Shown piece by piece: positions 54,920 through 64,000 of a stretch of DNA of 64,000 nucleotides (positions within the stretch are counted from its first letter, which is position 1; each line of letters starts with the position of its first letter). Under the pieces are notes generated by a model. It was not told where the DNA came from, did not search any database, and saw only the letters and a program-made list of their open reading frames with translations. Made by a program: the position numbers and the translations under genes. Origin of the DNA: Streptomycetaceae bacterium (GTDB taxonomy: Bacteria > Actinomycetota > Actinomycetes > Nanopelagicales > Nanopelagicaceae); assembly GCA_007279945.1 (NCBI GenBank), contig QYPG01000028.1, positions 1 through 64,000 on the forward strand, read 5' to 3'.

Positions 54920-56806
54920 CTAGAAGGAATAAGGATCCACCCGTATTGAGAGCAGTTGTTTCTTGGCAATACTTCGTCGACGCTGGAGCTCGTGGACGAA
55001 ACTCCTGACCTGCGCACCGCTTTTAACGTCGACATAGATAACGATTTTCGCCAACCCTTTTGGCATTGGGCTTGGACCGAAAACTCTGACGCTAGCAGGC
55101 AATCGTGCCTCTCTGATGGATTTATTTAAACCACTTATAAGTTGCGTGGCCTCATTAACCGGACAGGAGATGAGAAAAGATTGCACAAACGGTGGAAGCG
55201 AAACCTCTTGCCGTTCAGTTAATTCACGACGAATCATTGCACCGGGATTCCACTTAGCAATAGATGAAGTGATGGGATGTCCATCAGGAACCGTTAGTAA
55301 CACAATCCCTTTAGGATCTATCATCGCCGCGGTTTCAAAAAAGAGCTCACGTGCACGTTCCTGTGCACGTATGTCCGGATGCGAGAAGAAATTTAACCCT
55401 TCCAAAATAACTACTGCGCTATATCCTTCTGTGCATCGCGGAGCTGCACCAGGAGTGGCAAGAACCAACGCTGGCGAATGTGGCACAGATCTCTTGATAA
55501 CACCTTCGAATGAGAGAACCAGTGGATAGCCGTTGAACGCTCTAGAGATTTCTTCGCCTGCGCGCTCTATTCCCCGTCCGGCTATGTATGGCTTCGTGCG
55601 ATTACACCACGTGCATGTCCACTCTGGAAAATCTTTCGAACACACCGTGCAACGTGGTGCTGCATTCTTTGCGCTGATAGATAACCGCCCTCCGCACGTG
55701 CATTGCGCTAAATTCTTGCAGTGCGCGCAGAGAAGTGCGTTTCCATAACCCTTGCGGGGGACTAGAAAAAGTACCGGTCCACGGGTGAGAGATTTACGAA
55801 TATCGGCGAAAATACGTCCTGGCAATAGCGTTCCATCATCTGAAGCGAATGATTTGACGTTGAGCTTGAAGGCATTATTAAGAAAGCGTAATTTCTTCGT
55901 ATCGATGAGAAGTGAGAGCTCCATCGATGGTACATAACCCGTAAAGACTAGATTGATAGATTCTAAAGATTGGCGAATGAAAGCAATATCGCGCACATTG
56001 CATCCTGGCGAACGTTGCTCGAAATGCTCATGCGAACTCTCTTTGTAAATGATGATAGTTTGCAGATTGGATATCGGGGCGAACATCGCACTCCGGGCAC
56101 CGATCACTATACAGTCTGGTGAATCCATAGCTTTCAAATAATTCTCGTATCGCTGCGCCCGAGTCAGTGAGCTGTCCAAACGCAGATGCGCCAGCTTTTC
56201 GCTGTGTAAGGCGTGACCAATTTCATCTAGATCATTTTGATCTGGAGCAACTATAAGAACCGAACCCTTCTTATTTGCTTTCTGAATCTGAGCAACGATT
56301 TGATGAGCTGGATTCTTTAAGGGATCAAAGGCAAGAAAGAGTTGATCACCATCTGTCCGCATAACAGAAGGAGAAACTAGTGATTGGCGTATGTATGTCT
56401 TATCAACGGATGCAACTCTGGGCGGTATTGCAAGTCGTAGAACATCTGTCGGATTCGTCGACCAGCGTTGGGCCACGACTGAGATTAGTTCCAAGGATTT
56501 TTTGGTTGCAACAGGATGTACAGACAAAATCTTTGAGATCTGTCGAATCCGTCCGGTAGTCTTAGATTGTTGAAGGCGTTCTATAACGATACCTTCGACT
56601 TCACGTGTACCAAATGGGACTTGAACTCTTACACCGGTTGTAATCGATGCACTAAAACTCTCTGGGACTGCGTAATCAAATGGAGTATCTAAATGAAAGA
56701 CTCCGGTATCAACCCAGATACGAGCAATAGGTAAGTGTGTTGCCGCTTCTACCTCGGGCCGTGTAATAACTTCGGCCTTGAGACGAAATAATCGCGGCGC
56801 TGCCAC
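54920..56806 (-). CDS. priA: Degenerate primosomal protein PriA
   Basis: The product has 628 residues. The N-terminal DNA-binding domain begins at PIARIWVDTGVFHLDTPFDYAVP. The helicase core is recognisable but lacks a Walker A (the site reads VLIVAPDQNDLDE), and the DEAH box is replaced by a YKESSHEHFEQ segment. Zinc cysteines (CAHCKNLAQCTCGG, CTVC, CTWC) are kept. Actinobacterial PriA is known to lack helicase motifs, so it is thought to act in replication restart as a DNA/SSB-binding protein rather than a motor. It starts at GTG 56806. Confidence 0.9.
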   Translation of the reverse strand: MAAPRLFRLKAEVITRPEVEAATHLPIARIWVDTGVFHLDTPFDYAVPESFSASITTGVRVQVPFGTREVEGIVIERLQQSKTTGRIRQISKILSVHPVATKKSLELISVVAQRWSTNPTDVLRLAIPPRVASVDKTYIRQSLVSPSVMRTDGDQLFLAFDPLKNPAHQIVAQIQKANKKGSVLIVAPDQNDLDEIGHALHSEKLAHLRLDSSLTRAQRYENYLKAMDSPDCIVIGARSAMFAPISNLQTIIIYKESSHEHFEQRSPGCNVRDIAFIRQSLESINLVFTGYVPSMELSLLIDTKKLRFLNNAFKLNVKSFASDDGTLLPGRIFADIRKSLTRGPVLFLVPRKGYGNALLCAHCKNLAQCTCGGRLSISAKNAAPRCTVCSKDFPEWTCTWCNRTKPYIAGRGIERAGEEISRAFNGYPLVLSFEGVIKRSVPHSPALVLATPGAAPRCTEGYSAVVILEGLNFFSHPDIRAQERARELFFETAAMIDPKGIVLLTVPDGHPITSSIAKWNPGAMIRRELTERQEVSLPPFVQSFLISCPVNEATQLISGLNKSIREARLPASVRVFGPSPMPKGLAKIVIYVDVKSGAQVRSFVHELQRRRSIAKKQLLSIRVDPYSF

Positions 56807-56809
56807 GTT

Positions 56810-58000
56810 CTACTTAATTGCCTTCTGCAAAGCATCAACGCGATCAGTGCGCTCCCACGCAAACTCAGGTAGTTCACGCCCAAAATGTCCGTAGGCACTT
56901 GTCAGTGAGTAGATAGGGCGCAAAAGTTGGAGATCTCTAATAATTGCAGCGGGTCTCAAATCAAAGGTAGCCAACACGGCATCCTGAATTTTTTGCACTG
57001 GCACCGTCTCGGTTCCAAAGGTCTCAACGAAAAGTCCTACTGGTTGGGCTTTTCCGATTGCGTAAGCGACCTGAACTTCACATCGTCTAGCCAGGCCAGC
57101 GGCAACGACATTCTTGGCGACCCATCGCATTGCATATGCAGCGGAGCGATCTACCTTTGAAGGGTCTTTCCCACTAAATGCTCCCCCACCATGACGTGCC
57201 ATTCCGCCGTATGTATCGACGATGATTTTGCGACCAGTCAATCCCGCATCTCCCATTGGTCCACCAATGACAAAACGTCCAGTTGGATTAATGAGAATTT
57301 TAAGATCGAGCCTTGGAAGTTCTATAGTGGATAAAATCGGTTCAATGACATATTCAATAATCTCTGGAGTCAAGGTTTTAGCAACATCAACGTCTTCACT
57401 GTGCTGACTGGAGATAACAACGGTATTAAGTGCAACGGCTCGATCGCCTTCATATTCAATAGTTACTTGAGTCTTTCCATCTGGGCGCAAGTAAGGGAGT
57501 TGACCAGATTTGCGCACTTTAGAAAGTTGAGCGGCTAGCGCATGTGCCAGCCAGATGGGCAGTGGCATCAACTCTTTGGTGTCATCACAAGCATAGCCAA
57601 ACATTAAACCTTGATCGCCGGCGCCTTGCAAATCTAAGGGATCTACCCCTGATGCAACGCGATGCTCATAAGCGTCATCGATGCCTTGGGCGATGTCTTG
57701 AGACTGCTGACCAATGGATATTGAAACTCCGCAGCTATTTCCATCAAAACCCTTCTCTGACGAGTCATATCCAATATTTAGAACCGTGTCTCTAACAATT
57801 GTATTAACGTCGGCATATCCATCAGTTGTTACTTCACCAGCAACATGGACTTGACCAGTAGTAATAAGAGTTTCTACGGCGACTCGGCTCTTACTATCTT
57901 GTGAGAGTAAGGAGTCTAAAACCGCATCTGAAATAGCATCGGCAATCTTATCCGGATGACCTTCAGTAACTGATTCTGATGTAAAGAGGCGCTGCGACAT
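56810..58000 (-). CDS. metK: S-adenosylmethionine synthetase
   Basis: The 396-residue enzyme makes SAM from Met and ATP. Motifs are [32 protein letters not shown], the [19 protein letters not shown] loop and a C-terminal [13 protein letters not shown]. It precedes priA and follows coaBC, the conserved actinobacterial order. Confidence 0.97.
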   Translation of the reverse strand: MSQRLFTSESVTEGHPDKIADAISDAVLDSLLSQDSKSRVAVETLITTGQVHVAGEVTTDGYADVNTIVRDTVLNIGYDSSEKGFDGNSCGVSISIGQQSQDIAQGIDDAYEHRVASGVDPLDLQGAGDQGLMFGYACDDTKELMPLPIWLAHALAAQLSKVRKSGQLPYLRPDGKTQVTIEYEGDRAVALNTVVISSQHSEDVDVAKTLTPEIIEYVIEPILSTIELPRLDLKILINPTGRFVIGGPMGDAGLTGRKIIVDTYGGMARHGGGAFSGKDPSKVDRSAAYAMRWVAKNVVAAGLARRCEVQVAYAIGKAQPVGLFVETFGTETVPVQKIQDAVLATFDLRPAAIIRDLQLLRPIYSLTSAYGHFGRELPEFAWERTDRVDALQKAIK

Positions 58001-58005
58001 GAGTT

Positions 58006-59190
58006 CTAACCTAACTGCCGGATGGCGTAATCAAGGAGTAAATCTGCGAGAGCGTCTTTGGAGACTTCCTTGAGCGCTATTTCCTCACCGTTTCGTAGAA
58101 GGATTGTACCGTGCGTGACATCTTTTCCGAATATTGCGCCACCGCTAACATCGTTAACATAGATGATATCGAGAGATTTAGCCTTGAGCTTTGAGCGCGC
58201 AGACTCAATATGATCATTAGTCTCTGCCGCAAAACCGATCATTACTTGGTGAGACTTTTGGCTAGAGAGCTCGGCCAGTAAATCAGGGTTAGCTTCTAGT
58301 TCTATAGAGGTAAAGAAGGCCTTCTTAATCTTTTGGCTAAGTTTTGCAGTTGGCCTTGCATCGGCCACGGCGGCACACATAATTAATACATCACAAGAGG
58401 CAAACTCGTTCTGCAACGCTTCCTGCATATCGCGAGCACTTTCTACATTAATGATGGAGATTCCATCAAGGCTAGAGCTATCCATGTTGGCGGCGATCAA
58501 ACTAACCTCGGCTCCTCGTAACTGCGCCGAGCGTGCCAGTGCAATGCCTTGTTTGCCAGATGACCTATTACCAATAAATCGGACTGGATCAACTGCCTCG
58601 CGAGTACCGCCTGCAGTAATAAGAATTTTTCGTCCAAGAAAATCCTGCTTATTACCTGTCATTTCATCAAACTCAGTAACTATTCGAGAGACCTCAGGGA
58701 AACGACCCTGGCCAGAATCTTTGCCGGTGAGCCGCCCGGTATCCGGTTCTAGAACAATGAATCCACGTGAGCGCAGTGTTTCGACATTGAGCTTCGTTGC
58801 AGGATCATTCCACATGTTTGGGTGCATCGCGGGGACGATCATTTTGGGAACATCACTTGCAAGAACTAAATTCGTCAGAAGGTCATCGGCGCGACCGACC
58901 GAAATGCGGGCGATGAGATCGGCAGTAGCGGGAGCAATAATAAAATAGCCGCTTTTTTGTGCTAATGAAATATGTGCAACTTCATGCACGTTTTCCCAGA
59001 CTTGTGTATGTGCTGGACGTCCTGACAGTGCCTCCCATGTTGCAGCCCCAACGAAATTTAGCGATGAGGGAGTTGGGACGACGGTAACGAGGTAGCCACG
59101 ATCTTGTAATCTGCGCAGAAGATCGGCTGACTTATAGGCCGCGATTCCAGCGCCAACGCCGAGTATTACCTCACGGCTGTCGGTAGACAT
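58006..59190 (-). CDS. coaBC: Phosphopantothenoylcysteine decarboxylase/synthetase CoaBC
   Basis: This bifunctional coenzyme A enzyme has 394 residues. The N-terminal flavin-dependent CoaC domain has [19 protein letters not shown], the active-site His in EVAHISLA and VPAMHPNMW. The C-terminal CoaB domain has [27 protein letters not shown] and [19 protein letters not shown]. Both halves look active. Confidence 0.95.
   Translation of the reverse strand: MSTDSREVILGVGAGIAAYKSADLLRRLQDRGYLVTVVPTPSSLNFVGAATWEALSGRPAHTQVWENVHEVAHISLAQKSGYFIIAPATADLIARISVGRADDLLTNLVLASDVPKMIVPAMHPNMWNDPATKLNVETLRSRGFIVLEPDTGRLTGKDSGQGRFPEVSRIVTEFDEMTGNKQDFLGRKILITAGGTREAVDPVRFIGNRSSGKQGIALARSAQLRGAEVSLIAANMDSSSLDGISIINVESARDMQEALQNEFASCDVLIMCAAVADARPTAKLSQKIKKAFFTSIELEANPDLLAELSSQKSHQVMIGFAAETNDHIESARSKLKAKSLDIIYVNDVSGGAIFGKDVTHGTILLRNGEEIALKEVSKDALADLLLDYAIRQLG
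58008..58013 (-). promoter_or_regulatory. Putative leaderless -10 (TAGGTT) for metK
   Basis: On the minus strand TAGGTT lies 7 nt before ATG 58000, overlapping the coaBC 3' end. Confidence 0.4.
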
Positions 59191-59205
59191 TGCTAAAAGA
59201 AAACT

Positions 59206-59454
59206 TTAAGCCGTTGGTTCGAGATTTTCGATCGTTAGAAGACCTTCATTAATTTCGCGAAGGGCGATCGAGAGTGGCTTTTCATGAACATGTGTCTCAA
59301 CTAGAGGTCCCACGTATTCGAGTAACCCCTCGCCTAACTGTGAGTAATAGGCGTTGATCTGACGGGCACGCTTTGCGGCGTAGAGAACGAGGCTGTACTT
59401 AGAGCCACTCTTCTCTAGAAGTTCGTCAATTGGTGGATTTGTAATGCCATCCAT
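59206..59454 (-). CDS. rpoZ: RNA polymerase omega subunit
   Basis: The 82-residue product promotes RNA polymerase assembly. [20 protein letters not shown] is the omega signature, followed by [13 protein letters not shown]. The ATG has GGGGA about 5 nt upstream. It follows gmk, as in most bacteria. Confidence 0.95.
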   Translation of the reverse strand: MDGITNPPIDELLEKSGSKYSLVLYAAKRARQINAYYSQLGEGLLEYVGPLVETHVHEKPLSIALREINEGLLTIENLEPTA

Positions 59455-59482
59455 AGTTATCCCCGCTCATGTGCTGTTTTGG

Positions 59483-60355
59483 TCAAGATATCAATCCTAT
59501 CAGTTGTTCAACGACCCGCTCGACCTGGTCATTGACGATTACTACATCGAAATAAGAGGCCGCTGCTAACTCTTCCTGCGCTAGGGCTAGGCGTTCAGCT
59601 CTGCGCTCAGGACCATCCGTGCCACGTCCCTCTAATCGTGAAACCAGCTCCTCCCAGGTTGGAGGTTCAAGAAATACCAGAAGCGACTGCGACACATGCG
59701 CCTTCACCTGTCTGGCTCCCGCAATCTCAATCTCCAAAAGAACATTTCTGCCCTTTAAGAGTGCTTCTTCAACTGCTGATCGCGGAGTTCCATAGCGGTT
59801 GCCGGCGAATGCCGCCCATTCAAGAAACTCATCATCTTTGATTCGGCGAGAAAACTCTTCATCTGAAATAAAAAAATATTCAACACCATCGTGCTCATTT
59901 TTTCGTGGAGCTCTAGTTGTTGCAGAAATGCTAACCCAGAAATCTCCAGAAGCACGCAATGAACTTGCGACTGTACTTTTGCCGACTCCCCCTGGTCCGG
60001 ACAAAACTAAGAGTTTCCCAGGTGCTACAGCATGCGATGAATTCATAAATTCGTTACGTAATTGCTTCAACTGGTGACGACCCAAACCTTGAATCCTACG
60101 AGTGGGTGAGATATTCAATCGCTCCATGAGACTGGTTGCCCTAACTTTTCCAACACCAGAGAGAGCTTCCAAAAGCTCGCGAACTCGCATCTTTCCGACA
60201 CTATCTTCATTAGCTGCAATTTCTAGGACTGTATCGATAGAAAACTCCCCACTTTTAATCTTGTTTTTTACTTCAGCACGTCGTTTGCGCGACTGGGCCG
60301 CCTTAGCAAGCGCCAATGCACGTTCTTCGGCAGTCAATTGTGGAGGTGCACCCAT
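59483..60355 (-). CDS. gmk: Fused mIHF DNA-binding domain - guanylate kinase
   Basis: The product is a single 290-residue frame. Residues 1-103 are the actinobacterial integration host factor mIHF: helix-rich start PPQLTAEERALALAKAAQSR, VGKMRVRELLEALSGVGKVRA with a helix-hairpin-helix, and RRIQGLGRHQLKQLRNEF. Residues 104-290 are guanylate kinase: P-loop GPGGVGKS at 120-127, SATTRAPRKNEHDGVEYFF and RLEGRGTDGPERRAERL. Elsewhere mihF and gmk are adjacent but separate. No stop lies between them here. Met104 could start Gmk alone. Both domains look intact. Confidence 0.93.
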   Translation of the reverse strand: MGAPPQLTAEERALALAKAAQSRKRRAEVKNKIKSGEFSIDTVLEIAANEDSVGKMRVRELLEALSGVGKVRATSLMERLNISPTRRIQGLGRHQLKQLRNEFMNSSHAVAPGKLLVLSGPGGVGKSTVASSLRASGDFWVSISATTRAPRKNEHDGVEYFFISDEEFSRRIKDDEFLEWAAFAGNRYGTPRSAVEEALLKGRNVLLEIEIAGARQVKAHVSQSLLVFLEPPTWEELVSRLEGRGTDGPERRAERLALAQEELAAASYFDVVIVNDQVERVVEQLIGLIS

Positions 60356-60361
60356 GAGCTA

Positions 60362-60367
60362 AATCTA
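60362..60367 (-). promoter_or_regulatory. Leaderless-type -10 element (TAGATT) for mIHF-gmk
   Basis: On the minus strand TAGATT, 6 nt, then ATG at 60355. It overlaps the pyrF stop, so the mIHF-gmk-rpoZ unit can be transcribed apart from the pyr genes. Confidence 0.6.
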
Positions 60368-61078
60368 GTGCACAGAGTTAATTTGCTGTGCTATTTCCAT
60401 TGCTCGTTCGCGCATAGCTTGAGCGCCATGTTGCCAATGCATAGTTATTGGCCTACCAATAACCACAAAATCAGCACCGCAATCTATCGCCTCACGTGGA
60501 GTCATGGTCCTTTTTTGATCATCACTATGTGCGGTATCGACAGGACGCACTCCAGGGGTAATGATTGTTACTGCCGAACCTACTGCTTGACGAATCGCCA
60601 AAATCTCTAAGGGTGAACAGACAATCGCTCGAGCACCTGCGTTGGTGGCTAAGCTGGCTAAGCGAACTGCGCTATCTAAAGCATTATCTCTGAATCCAAT
60701 ACTGTCAACATCACTTTCTGACAGCGACGTTAAAACCGTAACTGCAGTCACAAAAGTCGAAGGTAATGCATCTGCGGCGGCGCGAATCATTCCCGCTCCC
60801 CCAGAGGCATGGACCGTTAAGTACTTTGGTCTTAAGGAACTAACTGCACGTGCTGCCCCAGAAACCGTGTTTTCTATGTCATGAAGTTTAAGATCTAGAA
60901 AAATATCAGCATCGGTGTTTTGTGTTACCGCATTCACGCCCTCTGATCCAAAGGTAAGAAAAAATTCTAGGCCTAATTTATACACTGTTACGACATCTTC
61001 TGTTGCTTTGACCCAGCCAAAAGCGGTTTTTAAATCCGAAGTATCGACTGCCAAAACTATCGGTGCTTTATTTAGCAT
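60365..61078 (-). CDS. pyrF: Orotidine 5'-phosphate decarboxylase
   Basis: The 237-residue TIM barrel makes UMP. MLNKAPIVLAVDTSDLKTA is the N-terminus, with catalytic motif FLDLKLHDIENTV (D-x-K-x2-D-I), TVHASGG and ITPGVRPV. This is the shorter type 1 form, whereas the M. tuberculosis enzyme is the longer type 2. ATG 61078 overlaps the pyrD 3' end by 11 nt. Confidence 0.94.
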   Translation of the reverse strand: MLNKAPIVLAVDTSDLKTAFGWVKATEDVVTVYKLGLEFFLTFGSEGVNAVTQNTDADIFLDLKLHDIENTVSGAARAVSSLRPKYLTVHASGGAGMIRAAADALPSTFVTAVTVLTSLSESDVDSIGFRDNALDSAVRLASLATNAGARAIVCSPLEILAIRQAVGSAVTIITPGVRPVDTAHSDDQKRTMTPREAIDCGADFVVIGRPITMHWQHGAQAMRERAMEIAQQINSVH

Positions 61079-62015
61079 CAGCGATCTCAGGTCTATGCGC
61101 AAAACCAATTGCATCACGTAGCGATGAGAAGCCCTTGTCGAGTAAAAGCTGCTTCAACTCACTCTGAATAGTCGGCAATGCAGTTGGATTACCAAAACTT
61201 GCCGTGCCTACAGATACTGCGCTAGCTCCAGCTGCAATCATCTCTAAAGCATCGCGACCGCAAGATACCCCTCCCATGCCTAAAATTGGAAGCTTTGGAA
61301 GTGCAGCGTGAACTTGATAGATAGCACGCACAGCAATTGGTCTAATAGCTGGACCCGATAATCCACCGGTCTTTCCGCCAAGATGTGGTCTTAACGTTTC
61401 AATATTAATCACCATGCCTAAAACCGTATTGATGAGAGCGACTGCATCTGCACCCGCATCTACTACTCCACGAGTAATATGAACTAAATCGGTAACATCG
61501 GGTGAAAGCTTTGCAATGATCGGAAGTTCTCCACCGATGGTACGTCGTACACCATCTATTACACGCCGTGATGCATCTGGATCGCAGGCAAAGACCAGAC
61601 CTCTATTCTCGACATTCGGACACGATATGTTGACTTCGAGAGCGCTGATCCCAGATATTCCGCGTAACTTACGCGCTAACGTTGCATACTCTTCAACGGT
61701 CTCTCCCGCAATTGAGACAACGATGCGAGCTTTTTGTTCAAGTAGATAGGGAATATCTTTAGCAATAAAGGCGTCGATACCAGGGCCTTGCAGACCGATG
61801 GAGTTAAGCATTCCGCTTGGTGTCTCGGCCATTCGAGGAGTTGGACGACCATGACGTGGCTTAGACATAACGGATTTAGTTACGACTCCACCTATCGAAT
61901 TCAGATCAAAAAACTGTGCTAACTCACGACCGGAGCTGGCGCATCCACTAGCGGTGAAAATTGGGGCAGGAAACCATGCATTTCCAAGCGTTGTAGAAAA
62001 ATCTAAAGAAGTCAT
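61068..62015 (-). CDS. pyrD: Dihydroorotate dehydrogenase B, catalytic subunit
   Basis: The 315-residue FMN enzyme is of class 1B. The base is Cys in EVNISCPNVENRG. GLQGPGIDAFI, AKLSPDVTDL, NTVLGM and GGLSGPAIRPIA are 1B motifs. The partner pyrK lies directly upstream and overlaps it, so it uses NAD as acceptor. Many actinobacteria use class 2, quinone-linked PyrD instead. Confidence 0.94.
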   Translation of the reverse strand: MTSLDFSTTLGNAWFPAPIFTASGCASSGRELAQFFDLNSIGGVVTKSVMSKPRHGRPTPRMAETPSGMLNSIGLQGPGIDAFIAKDIPYLLEQKARIVVSIAGETVEEYATLARKLRGISGISALEVNISCPNVENRGLVFACDPDASRRVIDGVRRTIGGELPIIAKLSPDVTDLVHITRGVVDAGADAVALINTVLGMVINIETLRPHLGGKTGGLSGPAIRPIAVRAIYQVHAALPKLPILGMGGVSCGRDALEMIAAGASAVSVGTASFGNPTALPTIQSELKQLLLDKGFSSLRDAIGFAHRPEIADAK

Positions 62016-62848
62016 AACGCCTTACCAACCTTGTCCCAGATAACTCTCTCACCATCCATGACCGGTCCATCGATACATGATCTGAGCATCGCTATGTTGC
62101 CATCGGCATCTTGGGTTGGAAGAACGCATGTCATGCACACGCCTATTCCACATGCCATTGACTCTTCGACTGCACATTGATGAACCACTTCTGTTCCTCG
62201 AGTGATTGAATCGATAGCGGCCAACATAGCCATTGGACCGCAGGAATAAATGACCGCAATACTTAAATCTGCAACCAGGGCTTGTATCGGTTCAGTTACT
62301 CTTCCAGTTTGTCCCATAGTCCCATCTTCGGTGTATATACGCAGAGAATTTACTGCGCGCTTTCCTTCCATGGGTGCATAAATTTTCGAAGCAGTACTTG
62401 CTCCCAATATCATGTCTACGCGACAACCACGCGCATTAAGTACTTCAGCTAAACCAAATAGAGGGGCTGATCCATATCCGCCGCCTACTAGTAGAACTTG
62501 AACTGGTTCTGTCGGTATACCAAAGGCTGTGCCTAGCGGGACTACCACATCTAGTTCGGCACCTTCGAGCTGCGAACATAACCACGTACTACCCTGACCG
62601 TGAGGGGCAACGATTAACTCCATAGTTCCACCCGATGCAGAGTTAACCGAGACTCGCGAAATTGCAAATGCTCTACGCAAAATCATGGCCGACGTATTAC
62701 CACCAACATTAATTGCTACGAAGTTTCCAGGTTTACATTGTTGAGCTACATCGCCGATAGTGAGAATTAACTGATGGTATTGACCAACCCGCTTATTACT
62801 CACTACATAGGCTTTAATCTGCCTAGCGTTGCGATTAATCTCAGCCAT
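62012..62848 (-). CDS. pyrK: Dihydroorotate dehydrogenase B, electron transfer subunit
   Basis: The 278-residue FAD/2Fe-2S protein transfers electrons from PyrD to NAD. FAD-binding region RRAFAISRVS, NAD motif VLLVGGGYGSAPLFGLAE, and C-terminal 2Fe-2S cysteines in CAVEESMACGIGVCMTCVLP plus a late RSCIDGP. ATG 62848 (MAEINRNARQIKAYV) is preferred. The frame is open upstream inside carB but without similarity. Confidence 0.93.
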   Translation of the reverse strand: MAEINRNARQIKAYVVSNKRVGQYHQLILTIGDVAQQCKPGNFVAINVGGNTSAMILRRAFAISRVSVNSASGGTMELIVAPHGQGSTWLCSQLEGAELDVVVPLGTAFGIPTEPVQVLLVGGGYGSAPLFGLAEVLNARGCRVDMILGASTASKIYAPMEGKRAVNSLRIYTEDGTMGQTGRVTEPIQALVADLSIAVIYSCGPMAMLAAIDSITRGTEVVHQCAVEESMACGIGVCMTCVLPTQDADGNIAMLRSCIDGPVMDGERVIWDKVGKAL

Positions 62849-62849
62849 G

Positions 62850-64000
62850 CTAAGCCAGCCACTCTTGTAGAGATTTAATCGAAACTTCGTTTGATTGCAA
62901 GAAGCGAATACCCTCAACTGCAGCGTTAAATCCTGCGGTAGTCGTGATAATTGGAATAGAGCGTTGAACAGCTGCCGTGCGAATGGCCCAACCATCATGA
63001 CGTGTGCCACGCCCTACCGGAGTATTGATCACAAGATCAATATCACCGGAGTTAATCATGTCTACGATCGTGCGCTCTCCCATGGGCCCTTTACCTTCAG
63101 AGTTTTTTCGAACCGTGACTGAAGGTACTCCATGGGAGGCTAAAAACTCGGCAGTGCCCTGAGTTGCCAATATTTTAAAGCCCAATGTGCTGAGGCCGGC
63201 TGCGGCATCAACACCATGAACCTTATTTTTATCGGCTAAAGAGATAAACACTGTTCCAGTTTTAGGCAGAGGACCAAAGGCCTGTATTTGTGACTTCGCA
63301 TAGCTCTCACCAAAGGTTGGAGAGATACCCATGACTTCACCAGTTGATCGCATCTCGGGCCCAAGCACTGCATCCACTCCTCGTCCATCCAGACGACGAA
63401 AGCGATTCCACGGTAGAACTGCCTCTTTCACTGAGACGCCATGTGCAACACCATCGCCGATCGTCGGCAATAAACCTTCGGCGCGCAGTTCTGCGATTGA
63501 GCTACCCACAGAGATTCGTGCTGCCGCTTTTGCTAAAGGAACTCCCGTTGATTTACTTACAAATGGAACTGTTCGAGAAGCGCGAGGATTAGCTTCTAAT
63601 ACGTAAAGTTTAGAGTCGGCGATTGCGAATTGAATATTAATCAAACCTCGAACACCAACACCACGAGCTATCATAAGTGTGGCTTGAATAATCTCGGCTA
63701 ACGAATCAGCTGAGACCGTCATGGAAGGTAGAACGCACGCACTATCTCCACTATGAATACCGGCCTCCTCAATATGTTCCATAACTCCACCCAGGAATAG
63801 TTCATCACCATCGAATAAAGCATCGACATCAATCTCAATAGCGCTATCTAAGAAACGATCTACTAAGACTGGATGATCTGGGGTGATATCTGTTGCCCGC
63901 GAGATAAAACCTGCAAGTGATTGATCATCATAAACAATCTCCATGCCACGACCACCTAATACAAAGGAAGGCCTCACTAATACTGGGTAACCGATACGGG
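62850..64000 (-). CDS. carB: Carbamoyl-phosphate synthase large subunit, 3' part
   Basis: This is the C-terminal 383 codons of a protein usually about 1100 residues long; the 5' part lies beyond the window. Second ATP-grasp half: [41 protein letters not shown], and the [16 protein letters not shown] motif. Then the C-terminal MGS-like allosteric domain begins near [15 protein letters not shown] and ends QEWLA. Stop codon overlaps the pyrK start region. First gene of the minus-strand pyr run visible here. Confidence 0.95.
   Translation of the reverse strand, partial: RIGYPVLVRPSFVLGGRGMEIVYDDQSLAGFISRATDITPDHPVLVDRFLDSAIEIDVDALFDGDELFLGGVMEHIEEAGIHSGDSACVLPSMTVSADSLAEIIQATLMIARGVGVRGLINIQFAIADSKLYVLEANPRASRTVPFVSKSTGVPLAKAAARISVGSSIAELRAEGLLPTIGDGVAHGVSVKEAVLPWNRFRRLDGRGVDAVLGPEMRSTGEVMGISPTFGESYAKSQIQAFGPLPKTGTVFISLADKNKVHGVDAAAGLSTLGFKILATQGTAEFLASHGVPSVTVRKNSEGKGPMGERTIVDMINSGDIDLVINTPVGRGTRHDGWAIRTAAVQRSIPIITTTAGFNAAVEGIRFLQSNEVSIKSLQEWLA

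Noticed and set aside
62849-63010. N-terminal extension of pyrK inside carB
   Set aside because: No similarity to PyrK. ATG 62848 gives the family N-terminus.

Overview
The window is one continuous, very gene-dense stretch of a streamlined actinobacterial chromosome. GC content is in the mid-40s percent by eye. Actinobacterial markers include the mycothiol ligase mshC, a GarA-type FHA protein, an FtsR-type MerR regulator, pafB/pafC, an mIHF domain, HelY, tlyA-nadK-recN, and the mshC-flanking trio of SCO1664-like protein, DUF3090 and histidine phosphatase. Moderate-to-low GC, overlapping genes, almost no intergenic DNA, gene fusions and no mobile elements suggest a small-genome free-living lineage such as the freshwater acI/Nanopelagicales. 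That placement is inference, since no 16S rRNA is in the window.

Layout. Positions 1-138 hold the 3' part of a 5S rRNA gene and its terminator, so an rrn operon lies to the left. Positions 188-9041 (+) carry a TPR protein, an OB-fold protein, a coiled-coil protein, a 53-residue protein, tlyA, nadK, recN, pyrG, ald and xerD. Positions 9053-10344 (-) carry a ParA/ribbon-helix-helix pair that diverges from scpA, scpB and rluB (10426-12595). An AT-rich intergenic region with repeated TTTATCG motifs follows (12596-12862). Then come aroH, tyrA, a fused cmk-der gene, a CDP-alcohol phosphatidyltransferase, gcvH, garA, ftsR, a bifunctional-nuclease-family gene, a MerR gene and gcvP (to 22445). Positions 22511-31808 (-) carry lnt, a 5'-3' exonuclease, helY, a lipid kinase, tatC, tatA, pafC, pafB and trmI. 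Positions 31851-39616 carry a RecB-like nuclease, a HAD phosphatase, a PAC2 protein, mshC, the SCO1664/DUF3090/phosphatase trio, an aldo-keto reductase and an M20 peptidase. A tRNA-Leu(GAG) abuts apt. A more accessory-looking segment follows, with an OafA/OatA-like acyltransferase, tdk, an alcohol dehydrogenase and two membrane proteins. It leads to a purine permease, ung, an ABC ATPase and serB. Positions 49583-64000 (-) carry hisG, hisE, pnuC, rpe, rsmB, fmt, def, priA, metK, coaBC, rpoZ, an mIHF-gmk fusion, pyrF, pyrD, pyrK and the 3' part of carB.

How the genes work together. The right end is a pyrimidine-synthesis and information-processing block: carB-pyrK-pyrD-pyrF, then gmk, rpoZ, coaBC and metK, then formyl-Met handling by fmt/def. 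The centre combines glycine cleavage (gcvH, gcvP), GarA/FtsR signalling and the Tat exporter. The left block covers rRNA methylation, NAD phosphorylation, recombination, CTP synthesis and chromosome condensation (scpAB plus XerD).

The most striking observations are these. (1) A -10 hexamer TAnnnT lies exactly 6 nt before the start codon at 14 genes, and 7-8 nt before it at 6 more, which points to widespread leaderless transcription. (2) mIHF is fused to guanylate kinase, and Cmk is fused to Der. (3) pafB directly overlaps trmI, where many actinobacteria carry the whole Pup-proteasome locus. (4) The apt start codon lies one base after a tRNA. (5) A compact kinase-like/zinc-ribbon/phosphatase cassette of unknown function sits beside mshC. 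No phage, IS, CRISPR or defence system was seen.
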